64,000 nucleotides of DNA, taken from NCBI RefSeq assembly GCF_000172415.1, contig NZ_ABLD01000006.1, positions 1 through 64,000 on the forward strand, given 5' to 3'. This stretch comes from Paraburkholderia graminis C4D1M. Its GTDB lineage: Bacteria > Pseudomonadota > Gammaproteobacteria > Burkholderiales > Burkholderiaceae. A program made the translations under genes and the position numbers. Below the pieces are notes generated by a model. The model saw only the letters and a list, made by a program, of their open reading frames with translations. It had not been told where the DNA came from and ran no database searches. This document shows positions 33,750 to 41,778 of this stretch, piece by piece; position 1 is the first letter of the stretch; each line of letters starts with the position of its first letter.

Positions 33750-35594
33750 TTAGTTGTGAGCGCGTGCGGACGGCGAGCGCGGTTTGTCGGATGGCGGCGC
33801 TTCGCGTGCGGCGATCTGCGCGGCTCGTGCTTCTATTTGTGCGGCGCGAGCGGTGGCGTTGTCGTTGGGCTTGCCGGTATCCGCGGGCGTGACGGCTCGC
33901 GGATCGGGCAGCGGCGCGGCGCTTGCAGCGGGCGTCGGCACCATCGCGGAGACGGGCGGTTCAGCAGCGCTCGGCGTGGCCGGAGCCTGCGGTTGCGACG
34001 GTGCGGGAGCCATTGCGGGCGAGGGCGCCGGGGCAGGCATCGGCGGCGCGGGCTTTTTGCTGCCGGCCGGATCGCGGCCTTCCATGTTGCCCATCAGATA
34101 GACGTCCGCTTCGTTGGGCGTCTTGAGATGGTCCGTGGGCAGCGGCAGATTCGACGCCGTTTGCAGCGGCTTCACCAGATGCGGCGTGATGATGAACACG
34201 AGCTCCGTGCGGTCCTGCTGATACGACGTGCTTCTGAAGAGCGCGCCCAGCACCGGCACTTCGCCGACACCCGGTATCGCCTTCAGCGTGCCCGCCGCGT
34301 TGCTCTTGATGAGCCCGCCGATCGCGAAGGTCTCGCCGTCGTTCATCTGCACCGTGGTCGATGCGCGGCGCGTGGTGATGAGCGGCAGCACCGTGAGGTT
34401 GTTGGTATTCGTCGCGCCGACCGTGACGCCGGTCGACGACAGCTCCGACACTTCTGGCGCGACCTTCAGGTTGATGCGGCCGCCCGCGAGCACGGTCGGC
34501 GTGAACTTCAGGCCGACGCCGAATTCCTCTTCCTGCAGGATGATGGTCGACACGCCGTTCAGGTTGCTCTGCGGAATCGGAATGAACACCTTGCCGCCCG
34601 CGAGGAACGTCGCTTCCTGTCCGCTCAGCGTGACGAGATTCGGCTCGGCGAGAATCTTCACGAGGTTGTCGCCGTGCTGGGCGTCTATCGCGACATTGAA
34701 CGGACGGTTATTCGCCTTGTTCACATCGACGATGCTCGACACGCCCGCGAGCAGGCTGCTGATGAGCGCCCCGCTCCACGAGCCGAAGCCGCCCTGGATG
34801 TTCATCGCCGCGCCCAACTGGTTGAGGACCGTCTTCGAGACTTCGGCGACCTTCACTTCGAGCATCACCTGTTGCGGCGAGTCGACGCTCATCATGTTCA
34901 GCACGGTCGCGCTTTTGCCGTTGCCGTTTCCGTTTGCAGCGCCGTTCGGGTTTGGCAGTGTGGTGCGCGCATACGCCTTGGCGATTTCCTGCGCCTGGGC
35001 CGCGGCCTGCGCGCTCGATACGCGGCCGGCCAGCACGAGATCGCCGGCGACCGTCGACACGCGGATGTTCGGCTCATCGGGCATCAGTTGGGATAACGAA
35101 GTTTGCAGGCCGCCGGCGTCCGCGTTCACCACCACGTTGATGACTTCGCACGCGCCGCTCTTGCCTTGCACGATCATGTTGGTGGTGCCCACGGCCATCC
35201 CGACCACGTAGAGCGTTTTCGGCGAGACCATGGTTGCCTGCGCAATCAGCGGATTGCCGAGCGTGCGGTTGCGCACGGGTTCGGCGGTTTGCATCAGCGT
35301 GGACTTGCCAACGGGGACCACCACCGTGCTCTGTTCGCTCTGCGTGCGCGTGCATGCCGGGCCGCGCGCAGCGGCGTTTTGCATGGCGCTCGAGGGCTGA
35401 GCCGGCGCGGCATTCATGCTGATGGTCATTTGCACGGGACCGTGCGGCATGGGCGCCGCGCCGGCCCTCGCGTTCTCTACCGCTTCCTGCGCCCGCACGC
35501 CGTTTGCGGCGAGCAGGGATGCGCATACCGTTGTGGTCAGCAACGCCGTGCGCATCGCGCTACCCTGCTTGATCTTTATCCGATTCGATTTCAT
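33750..35594 (-). CDS. cpaC: Tad/Flp pilus secretin CpaC/RcpA
   Basis: This 614-aa outer-membrane secretin begins with a signal peptide ending near NGVRAQ. Then come an N-terminal N0-like domain (VPVGKSTLMQTAEPVRNRTL), a BON-like region, and the secretin core with ILAEPNLVTLSGQEATFLAG, VGLKFTPTVLAGGRINLKV and the end block GEVPVLGALFRSTSYQQDRT. After about residue 500 there is a 110-residue Pro/Ala-rich tail with the near-repeat ARAAQIEARAAQIAAREA. The start has GGAGA upstream. Confidence 0.93.
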   Translation of the reverse strand: MKSNRIKIKQGSAMRTALLTTTVCASLLAANGVRAQEAVENARAGAAPMPHGPVQMTISMNAAPAQPSSAMQNAAARGPACTRTQSEQSTVVVPVGKSTLMQTAEPVRNRTLGNPLIAQATMVSPKTLYVVGMAVGTTNMIVQGKSGACEVINVVVNADAGGLQTSLSQLMPDEPNIRVSTVAGDLVLAGRVSSAQAAAQAQEIAKAYARTTLPNPNGAANGNGNGKSATVLNMMSVDSPQQVMLEVKVAEVSKTVLNQLGAAMNIQGGFGSWSGALISSLLAGVSSIVDVNKANNRPFNVAIDAQHGDNLVKILAEPNLVTLSGQEATFLAGGKVFIPIPQSNLNGVSTIILQEEEFGVGLKFTPTVLAGGRINLKVAPEVSELSSTGVTVGATNTNNLTVLPLITTRRASTTVQMNDGETFAIGGLIKSNAAGTLKAIPGVGEVPVLGALFRSTSYQQDRTELVFIITPHLVKPLQTASNLPLPTDHLKTPNEADVYLMGNMEGRDPAGSKKPAPPMPAPAPSPAMAPAPSQPQAPATPSAAEPPVSAMVPTPAASAAPLPDPRAVTPADTGKPNDNATARAAQIEARAAQIAAREAPPSDKPRSPSARAHN

Positions 35595-35672
35595 TTCCGT
35601 GTCTCCCCGTAGCCCGCTGCGAGCGAACCGTCGTGCGTCAGACGCTGCGGCATCGCGTGATGGTGTGTGTAA

Positions 35673-36509
35673 TTAAAAGCATTCCTGACTACCTTGCGTG
35701 CCCGACAGTACGCCGACGCAGTCGCGCTTCGGCGCCGGCCGCGCCGTGTATTTCACGCGTGTGGGCGCCGCCGCGACAACCGGTGCCGATGCCGGTGCAG
35801 CGGGCTTGCCGAGCAGCGTGAACTTGGTCGCGCCGCCGGTGGGCAATGCGCGGTCGTCGATCTGATTGCGCAGCACGAGCGACAGGCTGCCGACGCTGCG
35901 CGCGAGGTCGAGCTTCTCCGCCTGGTCCGGCGTGACTTCGAGCGTGACCGCGTTGACCACTTTCGGCTGCGTGTCGTCGCGGCTAACTTGCTGCGCAACC
36001 GCTAGCACCAGGATCTTTTCGAGGACGATCTTCGAAATGCTTTGCTGCGGATCGGCCGTCTTTGCTTCGGGTTCCTGAGTGTTGACGATCACGTCGACGT
36101 AGTTGCCCGGCAGCGCAAAACCCGCCACGCCGACAACATCGTTCACGCGTACCGTGATCGCGCGCTTGCCTTCGCCGATAACCGCCGACAGCCCACCCTT
36201 CGTGCCTTGCGGTGCGAGCTTCGACTCGATCACCGGTTCGCCCGGTTCGAGGCTCGCGCGCACGACGCGTCCATCCAGCGCCTTCGGGTCCTTGAACGCG
36301 CCGGGCGGCACGCTCGCGGTGGGCCAGTTCACCGTGCGGATCATCGTCGAATTGAGCGGCTGGCCGAGGCTCACCTCGGCGGTCGCGACGGCAACGGGCG
36401 TCAGAGCCGACGACGACGTCTGCAACAGCCATCGCGACGCGAAGCCGACAGCGGCGAGCCCCGCGAGCAAGGCCATCCCTAACATCACAATTGCGCGACT
36501 GGTTTTCAT
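35673..36509 (-). CDS. cpaB: Flp pilus assembly protein CpaB/RcpC
   Basis: This 278-aa protein is anchored by one N-terminal helix (IVMLGMALLAGLAAVGFASR) and has a SAF domain with LGQPLNSTMIRTVNWPTASV and a second block ITVRVNDVVGVAGFALPGNY typical of CpaB. It is periplasmic and links the inner-membrane machinery to the secretin. The ATG at 36509 follows AAAGGAG. The cysteine pair near the C-terminus (DCVGV...QECF) could form a disulfide. Confidence 0.92.
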   Translation of the reverse strand: MKTSRAIVMLGMALLAGLAAVGFASRWLLQTSSSALTPVAVATAEVSLGQPLNSTMIRTVNWPTASVPPGAFKDPKALDGRVVRASLEPGEPVIESKLAPQGTKGGLSAVIGEGKRAITVRVNDVVGVAGFALPGNYVDVIVNTQEPEAKTADPQQSISKIVLEKILVLAVAQQVSRDDTQPKVVNAVTLEVTPDQAEKLDLARSVGSLSLVLRNQIDDRALPTGGATKFTLLGKPAAPASAPVVAAAPTRVKYTARPAPKRDCVGVLSGTQGSQECF

Positions 36510-36544
36510 GGTGAGACTCCTTTCAGGTGCTAGGCGGCTGCGGA

Positions 36545-37945
36545 TCAAGCGCCGGCAAATCGTTTGTCGGATTGCCCGCTGTGTGAGGAATACGTCTGGT
36601 CAAGCTCCGGCGCGCTGCCGAAGTAGCTGTGCCATGCATGCGTCAGCTGATACTCGGTGACGGCCGGCACGTCGCCGTGATACAGCGCGAACGAGCGCAG
36701 TACGCCGAGCAGGTCCGCCGGATAACACGCGAGAAACGGCGTGCGATTGCGCAGATGCAATTGATGCAGCAGATACTCGAATGCGCCGGGCGCGATCTCG
36801 ATACCGAGCGCCGCGCATTGCGTTTCGAAGAGGCGTCGATAGTCTTCAGCGCTGAGCGCGCCGATATGGATCTTCGAGCCGAGCCTGCGCAGGAACGCGT
36901 TGTCGTTCAGTTCGGCGGGCGTGAGGTTGGTGGAGAAGACGGGCCACACGTCGAATGCGCTTACGAAGCGCGCGCCGGATTGCAGCGCGAACTGATCGAC
37001 GCCGCGGTCGAGCGGCGTGATCCAGCGGTTGAGCAGTTCGCCTGGCGCGACGCGCTGACGGCCGAGGTCGTCGACGACATAGAGGCCCATGTTGGCCTTC
37101 ATATGCGGCGGCGCCTGATAGAAGCCGCTGTTGGCGTTGTACTGAAGATCGAGCATCGCCAATGTCAGTTCGCCGCCGGACATCACCATAGGCCGTTCGC
37201 ACACGCGCCAGCGTCGATCCGTCGCGGCGGGCAGCGCGCCGGGTTCCGCGTCCTTGTGAATCAGCGGGTCGTGCAACTGGATCACGTCGCCGGCGACATA
37301 AAGCGCGTAAGGCACGGGCACCGCGCCTCGCAGCAAGCTGCCGAGGCGTTCGGCGAGATAGGTTTTGCCGCTGCCTGCTGGGCCGTACAGCATGACGGGC
37401 CGCCCGGCATTCAACGCGGCCACTGCCGAATCGAGCAGCGACATATCGCCGATGAAGTCTGCGAAGGCCGCGCGCACGTCCGATTGCGCGACGTGGATGC
37501 GCTTCACCGAGTACGCGCCGATCACGCTCATATACGCTTCGAGCGAGACCGGTGCGGGGCCGCAATACGTCGAGCGACGCGCTTCGTGAGCGGCGAGTTC
37601 GCGGCCGCCTTCGGTGAGGCGCAGATGCATATCGACATCGGCCGCGCCGCGATGCGCGATCTCGACGAGGTGTTCGCGCACGAGAAAGCCGATGGTTTCG
37701 TCGAGTACCGCGGCCGTCAGACAGTGTCTCGCGATGAGATCGCCCAGCGACGATTTGCCGTTCTGCAGAATCGATTTGAGTAGCAGATGCGCGATGAAAA
37801 GCGCGGGCAGGCCGGTGTCCGCGACAGTGCGCGGCGCGCGTAGCGGAAGTGCCGGCGTTTGCGCCCGGTCGGCGCCCGTTGCGGCAGAATCATCGAGGCA
37901 TGTCGTGCCCTCTGCCTTGGACTGCTGTGTGCTGTGCTGGTCCAT
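36545..37945 (-). CDS. AAA+ ATPase with N-terminal winged-helix-like region, inside the Tad locus
   Basis: This 466-aa protein starts at the ATG at 37945 after GGGGAG. Residues about 45-130 are helical and resemble a winged helix (LLKSILQNGKSSLGDLIARH, then FLVREHLVEI). A AAA+ core follows with Walker A MLYGPAGSGKTYLAERLGSL, Walker B-like GLYVVDDLGRQRV, and a sensor region VFSTNLTPAELNDNAFLRRL. It is not one of the standard Tad assembly ATPases (CpaF, CpaE). Its place between the pilin/peptidase genes and cpaB suggests a regulatory or assembly role. No membrane segment is seen. Confidence 0.8.
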   Translation of the reverse strand: MDQHSTQQSKAEGTTCLDDSAATGADRAQTPALPLRAPRTVADTGLPALFIAHLLLKSILQNGKSSLGDLIARHCLTAAVLDETIGFLVREHLVEIAHRGAADVDMHLRLTEGGRELAAHEARRSTYCGPAPVSLEAYMSVIGAYSVKRIHVAQSDVRAAFADFIGDMSLLDSAVAALNAGRPVMLYGPAGSGKTYLAERLGSLLRGAVPVPYALYVAGDVIQLHDPLIHKDAEPGALPAATDRRWRVCERPMVMSGGELTLAMLDLQYNANSGFYQAPPHMKANMGLYVVDDLGRQRVAPGELLNRWITPLDRGVDQFALQSGARFVSAFDVWPVFSTNLTPAELNDNAFLRRLGSKIHIGALSAEDYRRLFETQCAALGIEIAPGAFEYLLHQLHLRNRTPFLACYPADLLGVLRSFALYHGDVPAVTEYQLTHAWHSYFGSAPELDQTYSSHSGQSDKRFAGA

Positions 37946-38061
37946 CTGTCGCTCCCCGGGTGTAGCGCCACCGATTTCGGTGCGGCACGGTATGTGATTC
38001 TGATAGCCGGATCGCATGTGGCCGGCTTACTTTCGTCGTGCGTTTTGTTCTACGTTTCGTT

Positions 38062-38523
38062 CTATAGCTGTGCCGCCGTCGCGAGCAGCACGACTACGGT
38101 TCCTGTCGCAATCGCGACTCCGTACGGCACGGATCCGACCGACTCGATTGAAGCGGCGCCGCCGCCGCGCATCGCCGGATGGACCAGGCTCAACACGTTG
38201 CCCAGCGCCTTCCTGAACTGCCGGCGTCGCGCAGTCAGTGCCAGCAGCCACACGCCACCAATCAGACATGTCGCCAGTGCGGCCTCAAAAACCAGTAGGG
38301 GTCCGATCCATGCGCCTACCATCGCGAGCAGCTTTGACGTCTCCCGCAGCCATTCCGTGCAGCAGATAGAGCGGCAGGAACAGAAGCAGTCCGACGACAG
38401 CGCCCGCCAGCCACGCCCCCACGCCGCCCGCGAATCCTTCAGGCTACCGCCCGCAAACCCCCCGCTCAGAAAGACGGCACCGACCCAGTTCCTTGCAATC
38501 TGGCGGCCCAGGATGTTCAGCAT
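38062..38523 (-). pseudogene. tadV: Degenerate prepilin peptidase gene (TadV/CpaA)
   Basis: The C-terminal part encodes KLLAMVGAWIGPLLVFEAAL and further helices of a type IV prepilin peptidase. The middle part, including the catalytic GMAAGDVK motif after LFLPLYLLHG, is in another frame (38336-38443), where a stop lies just upstream (38444-38446). One extra A in the AAA at 38333-38335 breaks the motif. A second shift at about 38415-38446 is needed to reach IARNWVGAVFLSGGFAGG. A continuous 153-codon frame exists but reads through the centre as unrelated Cys/Arg-rich sequence. The first helix and first catalytic Asp are not found in any frame. Either the gene is dead or the sequence has errors. 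Confidence 0.75.
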
Positions 38524-38641
38524 GAGTCAACTCTTCCCAGTGATACAATGCTCGGAATAATTGTCGGTAGTGGAGCAGATGCGACAAATAAACACAACAA
38601 GGCCTTTTTGGTGTGGGCAGCGGTCAGGACAAGCGCGGATG

Positions 38642-38675
38642 CGGCGGGCGAACCAGCGTGGCGGTTCGCCCGCCG
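38642..38675 (-). promoter_or_regulatory. Hairpin after flp2
   Basis: CGGCGGGCGAACC and GGTTCGCCCGCCG pair perfectly over 13 bp with an 8-base loop, 7 bases beyond the flp2 stop codon. No T run follows on the minus strand, so mRNA 3'-end stabilisation or partial attenuation is more likely than full termination. Confidence 0.65.
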
Positions 38676-38681
38676 TTCCTC

Positions 38682-38864
38682 TCAGGTTCCTGAGGTCACG
38701 TGCCCAGCGATAGCAGTGAATTTGTCGCTGACCGCCGTCGCGAGGGTCGAGTACCCTGCGAGGATTGCCGTCGCGATCAGTGCGGCCATCAGGCCATACT
38801 CGATGGCAGTCACGCCGTCTTCATCGCGAATGAATGCACCAGTGCTGTTGATGAACGATTGCAT
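38682..38864 (-). CDS. flp2: Flp-type major pilin, second copy
   Basis: This 60-aa prepilin has a short leader MQSFINSTGAFIRDEDG, a predicted cleavage after Gly17 and the class IVb signature VTAIEYGLMAALIATAILAG. The C-terminus is SDKFTAIAGHVTSGT. It closely resembles the first pilin upstream and differs mainly in the leader and last ten residues. The second of two adjacent ATGs was chosen because GGAGAG is better spaced to it. It needs a prepilin peptidase, whose local gene is broken. Confidence 0.92.
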   Translation of the reverse strand: MQSFINSTGAFIRDEDGVTAIEYGLMAALIATAILAGYSTLATAVSDKFTAIAGHVTSGT

Positions 38865-38927
38865 CATTACTCTCCATTTGAACTTGCCACGGCGTGTTGA
38901 GCGCTGCAGCGTGTTGCAAAAAGCCGT

Positions 38928-38970
38928 GATGCGACAGACGGGCAGGCAGGCCCAAGTCGTCTGTCGCATC
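38928..38970 (-). terminator. Terminator or attenuator between flp1 and flp2
   Basis: GATGCGACAGACG (38928-38940) pairs perfectly with CGTCTGTCGCATC (38958-38970). On the minus strand the stem is followed by ACGG and then TTTTT. It lies 8 bases after the flp1 stop and should reduce transcription into flp2 and the assembly genes, leaving flp1 as the most abundant message. Confidence 0.75.
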
Positions 38971-38978
38971 GCTCGGGG

Positions 38979-39152
38979 TTAAGCCAGCTTCCCCGCGATT
39001 GCGGTGAACTTGGCGCTGACTGCATTGGCGAGCGTGGTGTAGCCGGCGAGAATTGCCGTTGCAATCAGGGCGGCCATCAGGCCGTACTCGATGGCGGTCA
39101 CGCCGTCTTCGTCGCGAATGAATGCTTTCGTGCTGTTGATGATGGATTTCAT
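38979..39152 (-). CDS. flp1: Flp-type major pilin, first copy
   Basis: This 57-aa prepilin starts at the ATG at 39152 after GGAGAT. The leader MKSIINSTKAFIRDEDG is followed by VTAIEYGLMAALIATAILAG and the C-terminus VSAKFTAIAGKLA. The invariant Glu and Tyr of the class IVb Flp signature are present. It is the first gene of the Tad locus and is followed by a hairpin terminator. It is probably the structural pilin. Confidence 0.93.
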   Translation of the reverse strand: MKSIINSTKAFIRDEDGVTAIEYGLMAALIATAILAGYTTLANAVSAKFTAIAGKLA

Positions 39153-39184
39153 GGTTTATCTCCATTAGGATGGCTAATTTAATT

Positions 39185-39197
39185 GTCATCGGATGAC
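39185..39197. promoter_or_regulatory. Short palindrome upstream of flp1
   Basis: GTCATC-G-GATGAC is a perfect 13-base inverted repeat 33 bases upstream of the first pilin start, beside an AT-rich patch (AATTTAATT). It may be a regulator site of the Tad promoter. The short arms make chance possible. Confidence 0.35.
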
Positions 39198-39233
39198 GAC
39201 GGTGGGTACTGCGTGCTGCTTGACTACAGGGTG

Positions 39234-39494
39234 CTACAGGAAATGGCGCGCGGACGCCCCGTGAGAGCGCGGCCGGGCAGGAGCCATAAGCGGCTCGCTG
39301 GGATTCGTGTGCAAAGGATGGTGCTGCGTGACACGCAGCGGGATGAGCTGGCGGCAAGCCAGAGCGGGGAACATCGCGTTGAAGAACGCTTCGGCATGCA
39401 GCGCCATCAGGCGCTGCGCAAAACGCACTGCGTACCGCAAGCGCGTCTGCAAGCGCGTTTGCAACCCCATTTGAATCCGAATGAAAGAGTGCAT
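39234..39494 (-). CDS. Doubtful small ORF upstream of flp1 (86 aa)
   Basis: The ATG at 39494 has AAGGAG nine bases upstream, which is the only good coding sign here. The product starts HSFIRIQMGLQTRLQTRLRY, where a 12-base direct repeat in the DNA gives LQTRLQTRL. It then has a weakly hydrophobic helix and a Pro/His/Arg-rich end. It has no recognisable family and could be a chance frame or a decayed gene. Confidence 0.25.
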   Translation of the reverse strand: MHSFIRIQMGLQTRLQTRLRYAVRFAQRLMALHAEAFFNAMFPALACRQLIPLRVTQHHPLHTNPSEPLMAPARPRSHGASARHFL

Positions 39495-40175
39495 CTTCCA
39501 CTACTCCTTATTTTCTTCTTTCGCAGCCGGATTGTTCTTCTCCGTGCCGTTGGCGGGCATGTATCGGAGAAGCCCCCGACGGCATCGACCTGGTCATGTG
39601 TCATGTCGCCGGCTGCGTGAAAAGGTAAAGGCAAGGAGTAGGCCAGCGTCGTCAGGTTCACGGAGCCATCGGACTTGTAGCCCGACAAGCGCCTTCTTTC
39701 GAATGACAGCCCGCGGAAATTTGACCGACTTGGCTCAGAACTGCATCATCGGCAGGTCATCGTTGCCGCTGCGGAATATGGCGCTCGTCGGCTATGGGCA
39801 TGACTTCAAACCCAGACTTAGGGATTTAACCCAGGTGAGCCGAAAGTGAATGCTGCCGTTAATTTGCGGCGGTTTTTTCGGCTCGCTTCGGACCGATTCG
39901 TTGCAAGCCTGAAACGCAGGTAGCCGAAAGCGGCATTCATCGCGACCTGCTGGCGGTTTTGCATGTGGACTGCAGCACGCACATACAACACATGCGGTCA
40001 CTGCTGCGTCACCGTTGCGTCACATACGTCGCGCAATATTGCCGACGGCCATCCCTCGGCCAACGGCTGCGCGCCGGCTATTCCTCTCATGTTGCGAACA
40101 TCCATGCCGGCAAGTTTCTCGATGAGGCCCGGCGCCAGACACGTCTACAACAAGCATTCCATTAAGGATGACATC
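39495..40175. other. Intergenic region with no supported gene
   Basis: About 680 bases between the doubtful ORF and the esterase-like gene. Frames on both strands are short, lack ribosome binding sites and show no known motif. The base composition is more even than in neighbouring genes (for example ATTTAACCCAGG and TTTTTTCGGC patches), so it may hold the Tad promoter region and decayed sequence. Confidence 0.5.
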
Positions 40176-41645
40176 GTGTCTCGTTCAAGACTGTTTGCAC
40201 TGACGGCAATCGCTTCGTCGCTTCTATTCGCGACGGCCGCACACGCCGCGGTCGACCTCATTGCGGTCGGTCAGCTGAGCGGCCTCACCGGCGACTTGTC
40301 GAAGGAAACGGCGGCGCCGCTGGAGAATGGCGTGGCGGGCAATCTGCTCGGCGGCCTCGGCTCGGGCATTGCGTACGCGGGCTGCCATACGTTCGTCGCG
40401 GTGCCCGATCGCGGGCCGAACGCGGTGTCGTATAACGCGGCCATCGACGACACGGCGTCGTACATCAACCGTTTCCAGACCTTGCGCCTGCGTCTGCAGC
40501 ACAACGCGGCGGGCTCCGCCTTGCCGTATTCGCTCGCGCCGAAGCTGATCGCCACGACGCTCCTGTATACGTCCGACAAAGTGGTCTATGGCGCGGGCGC
40601 CGCCGCGGGCGTGCCCAATGGCGCGCCCGCGCTCAACAGCCGTAACCACACGTACTACTTCACCGGCCGTTCGGATAATTTCGATCCCACGCGTCTGTCC
40701 ACCAACGACCGCGACGCGCGCTTCGATCCCGAAAGCGTGCGCGTGAGCAATGACGGCGAGAGCGTGTTCATTTCCGATGAGTACGGTCCGTATGTCTATC
40801 GTTTCGATCGGCGCAGTGGCCGGCGCATCGACACCTACAAGCTGCCCGACACGTTTGCGGTGTCCACGCTGAGCCCGATCGGCAGCAATGAAATTGCGCA
40901 GAACACGACGGGGCGCGTCGCGAACAAAGGCATGGAAGGTCTCGCCATTTCGCCCGACGGCAAGACGCTGTTCGGCGCGATGCAAAGCCCGTTGATTCAG
41001 GACGGCGGCACGGACGGCGCGTACACGCGCATCGTGAAGATCGACGTGCGCAGCGGTAAAACCACACAGTTCGCGTATCCGCTCACGAACATCGGCACGA
41101 GCGCGAAACCGAAGTATCCGACCATCAGCGACGTGGTCGCCGTGAACGATCATGAACTGCTGGTGGACGAACGCGACGGCAAAGGTCTCGGCGACAATTC
41201 GACCGCTGTTTTCAAGCGTGTTTTCCATATCGATCTGGCGAGCGCGCAGGACGTGAGCAACACGAGCGGGCAAGCCGGGCTCGCGCCGTATGCGGTGCAA
41301 AAAACGCTGTTCCTCGATGTCGTCGCGCAACTGACTGCGCACGGCTACAGCGCGAACGACATTCCCGCGAAGCTCGAAGGGCTCGCATTCGGGCCGGACG
41401 TCGTGGTCGGCGGCGTCAAGAAGCACACGCTTTTTATCGCTAACGACAACGACTTTATCGGCACGGTCACCGATTCGAATCATCCGGCGGGCATTGCCAA
41501 TCCGAATCAGTTCTTCGTCTTCGCATGGGACGCGAGCGAACTGCCGGCCTACGTCGCGCAAAAACTGACGGGCGTTGCGGCGGGCAAAGGGCGCGGTCAC
41601 GATGAGCATGTGTGCGAAGCCGAGCGCGACGACGACGATCATTAA
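40176..41645 (+). CDS. Exported phytase-like esterase-family protein
   Basis: This 489-aa protein starts at a GTG (40176) after AAGGA. The signal peptide SRSRLFALTAIASSLLFATA ends near AHAAVD. The mature part shows features of the esterase-like activity of phytase domain: VAVPDRGPNAVSYNAAIDDT, DPESVRVSNDGESVFISDEY GPY, NKGMEGLAISPDGKTLFGAM and KLEGLAFGPDVV, consistent with a beta-propeller. The C-terminus KGRGHDEHVCEAERDDDDH is unusually rich in acidic and histidine residues and could bind metal. It stands alone between two intergenic regions. A periplasmic phosphoesterase or esterase is the best guess; activity is not shown. Confidence 0.82.
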   Translation: MSRSRLFALTAIASSLLFATAAHAAVDLIAVGQLSGLTGDLSKETAAPLENGVAGNLLGGLGSGIAYAGCHTFVAVPDRGPNAVSYNAAIDDTASYINRFQTLRLRLQHNAAGSALPYSLAPKLIATTLLYTSDKVVYGAGAAAGVPNGAPALNSRNHTYYFTGRSDNFDPTRLSTNDRDARFDPESVRVSNDGESVFISDEYGPYVYRFDRRSGRRIDTYKLPDTFAVSTLSPIGSNEIAQNTTGRVANKGMEGLAISPDGKTLFGAMQSPLIQDGGTDGAYTRIVKIDVRSGKTTQFAYPLTNIGTSAKPKYPTISDVVAVNDHELLVDERDGKGLGDNSTAVFKRVFHIDLASAQDVSNTSGQAGLAPYAVQKTLFLDVVAQLTAHGYSANDIPAKLEGLAFGPDVVVGGVKKHTLFIANDNDFIGTVTDSNHPAGIANPNQFFVFAWDASELPAYVAQKLTGVAAGKGRGHDEHVCEAERDDDDH

Positions 41646-41672
41646 CGCAATGGGCGCGCGTGGCGCGTCCGT

Positions 41673-41690
41673 CGACGCTAAAGAGCGTCG
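41673..41690 (+). terminator. Weak hairpin after the esterase-like gene
   Basis: CGACGCT and AGCGTCG pair around AAAG, 28 bases after the stop codon, followed by CTAGATAACGTTATAAAAA rather than a T run. A weak terminator is possible. Confidence 0.4.
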
Positions 41691-41778
41691 CTAGATAACG
41701 TTATAAAAATCGCTTCATTCCCTTGGCTCTCGCGGCTCGGTACGCTGACGCATCTACCGAACGCGAGGGCCTATCGCA

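Noticed and set aside
32832..35096. Plus-strand frame of 754 codons across cpaE and the secretin
   Set aside because: It spans several real minus-strand genes and is strongly Arg-rich, with no recognisable domain.
38062..38523. An intact 153-aa protein in place of a broken peptidase
   Set aside because: The continuous frame loses GDVK and has a Cys/Arg-rich centre, while the other frame gives the expected peptidase helix and motif, so two compensating shifts fit better.
40224..41642. Antisense frame of 472 codons opposite the phytase-like protein gene
   Set aside because: Composition is typical of a GC-rich shadow; the sense product has a signal peptide and family blocks.
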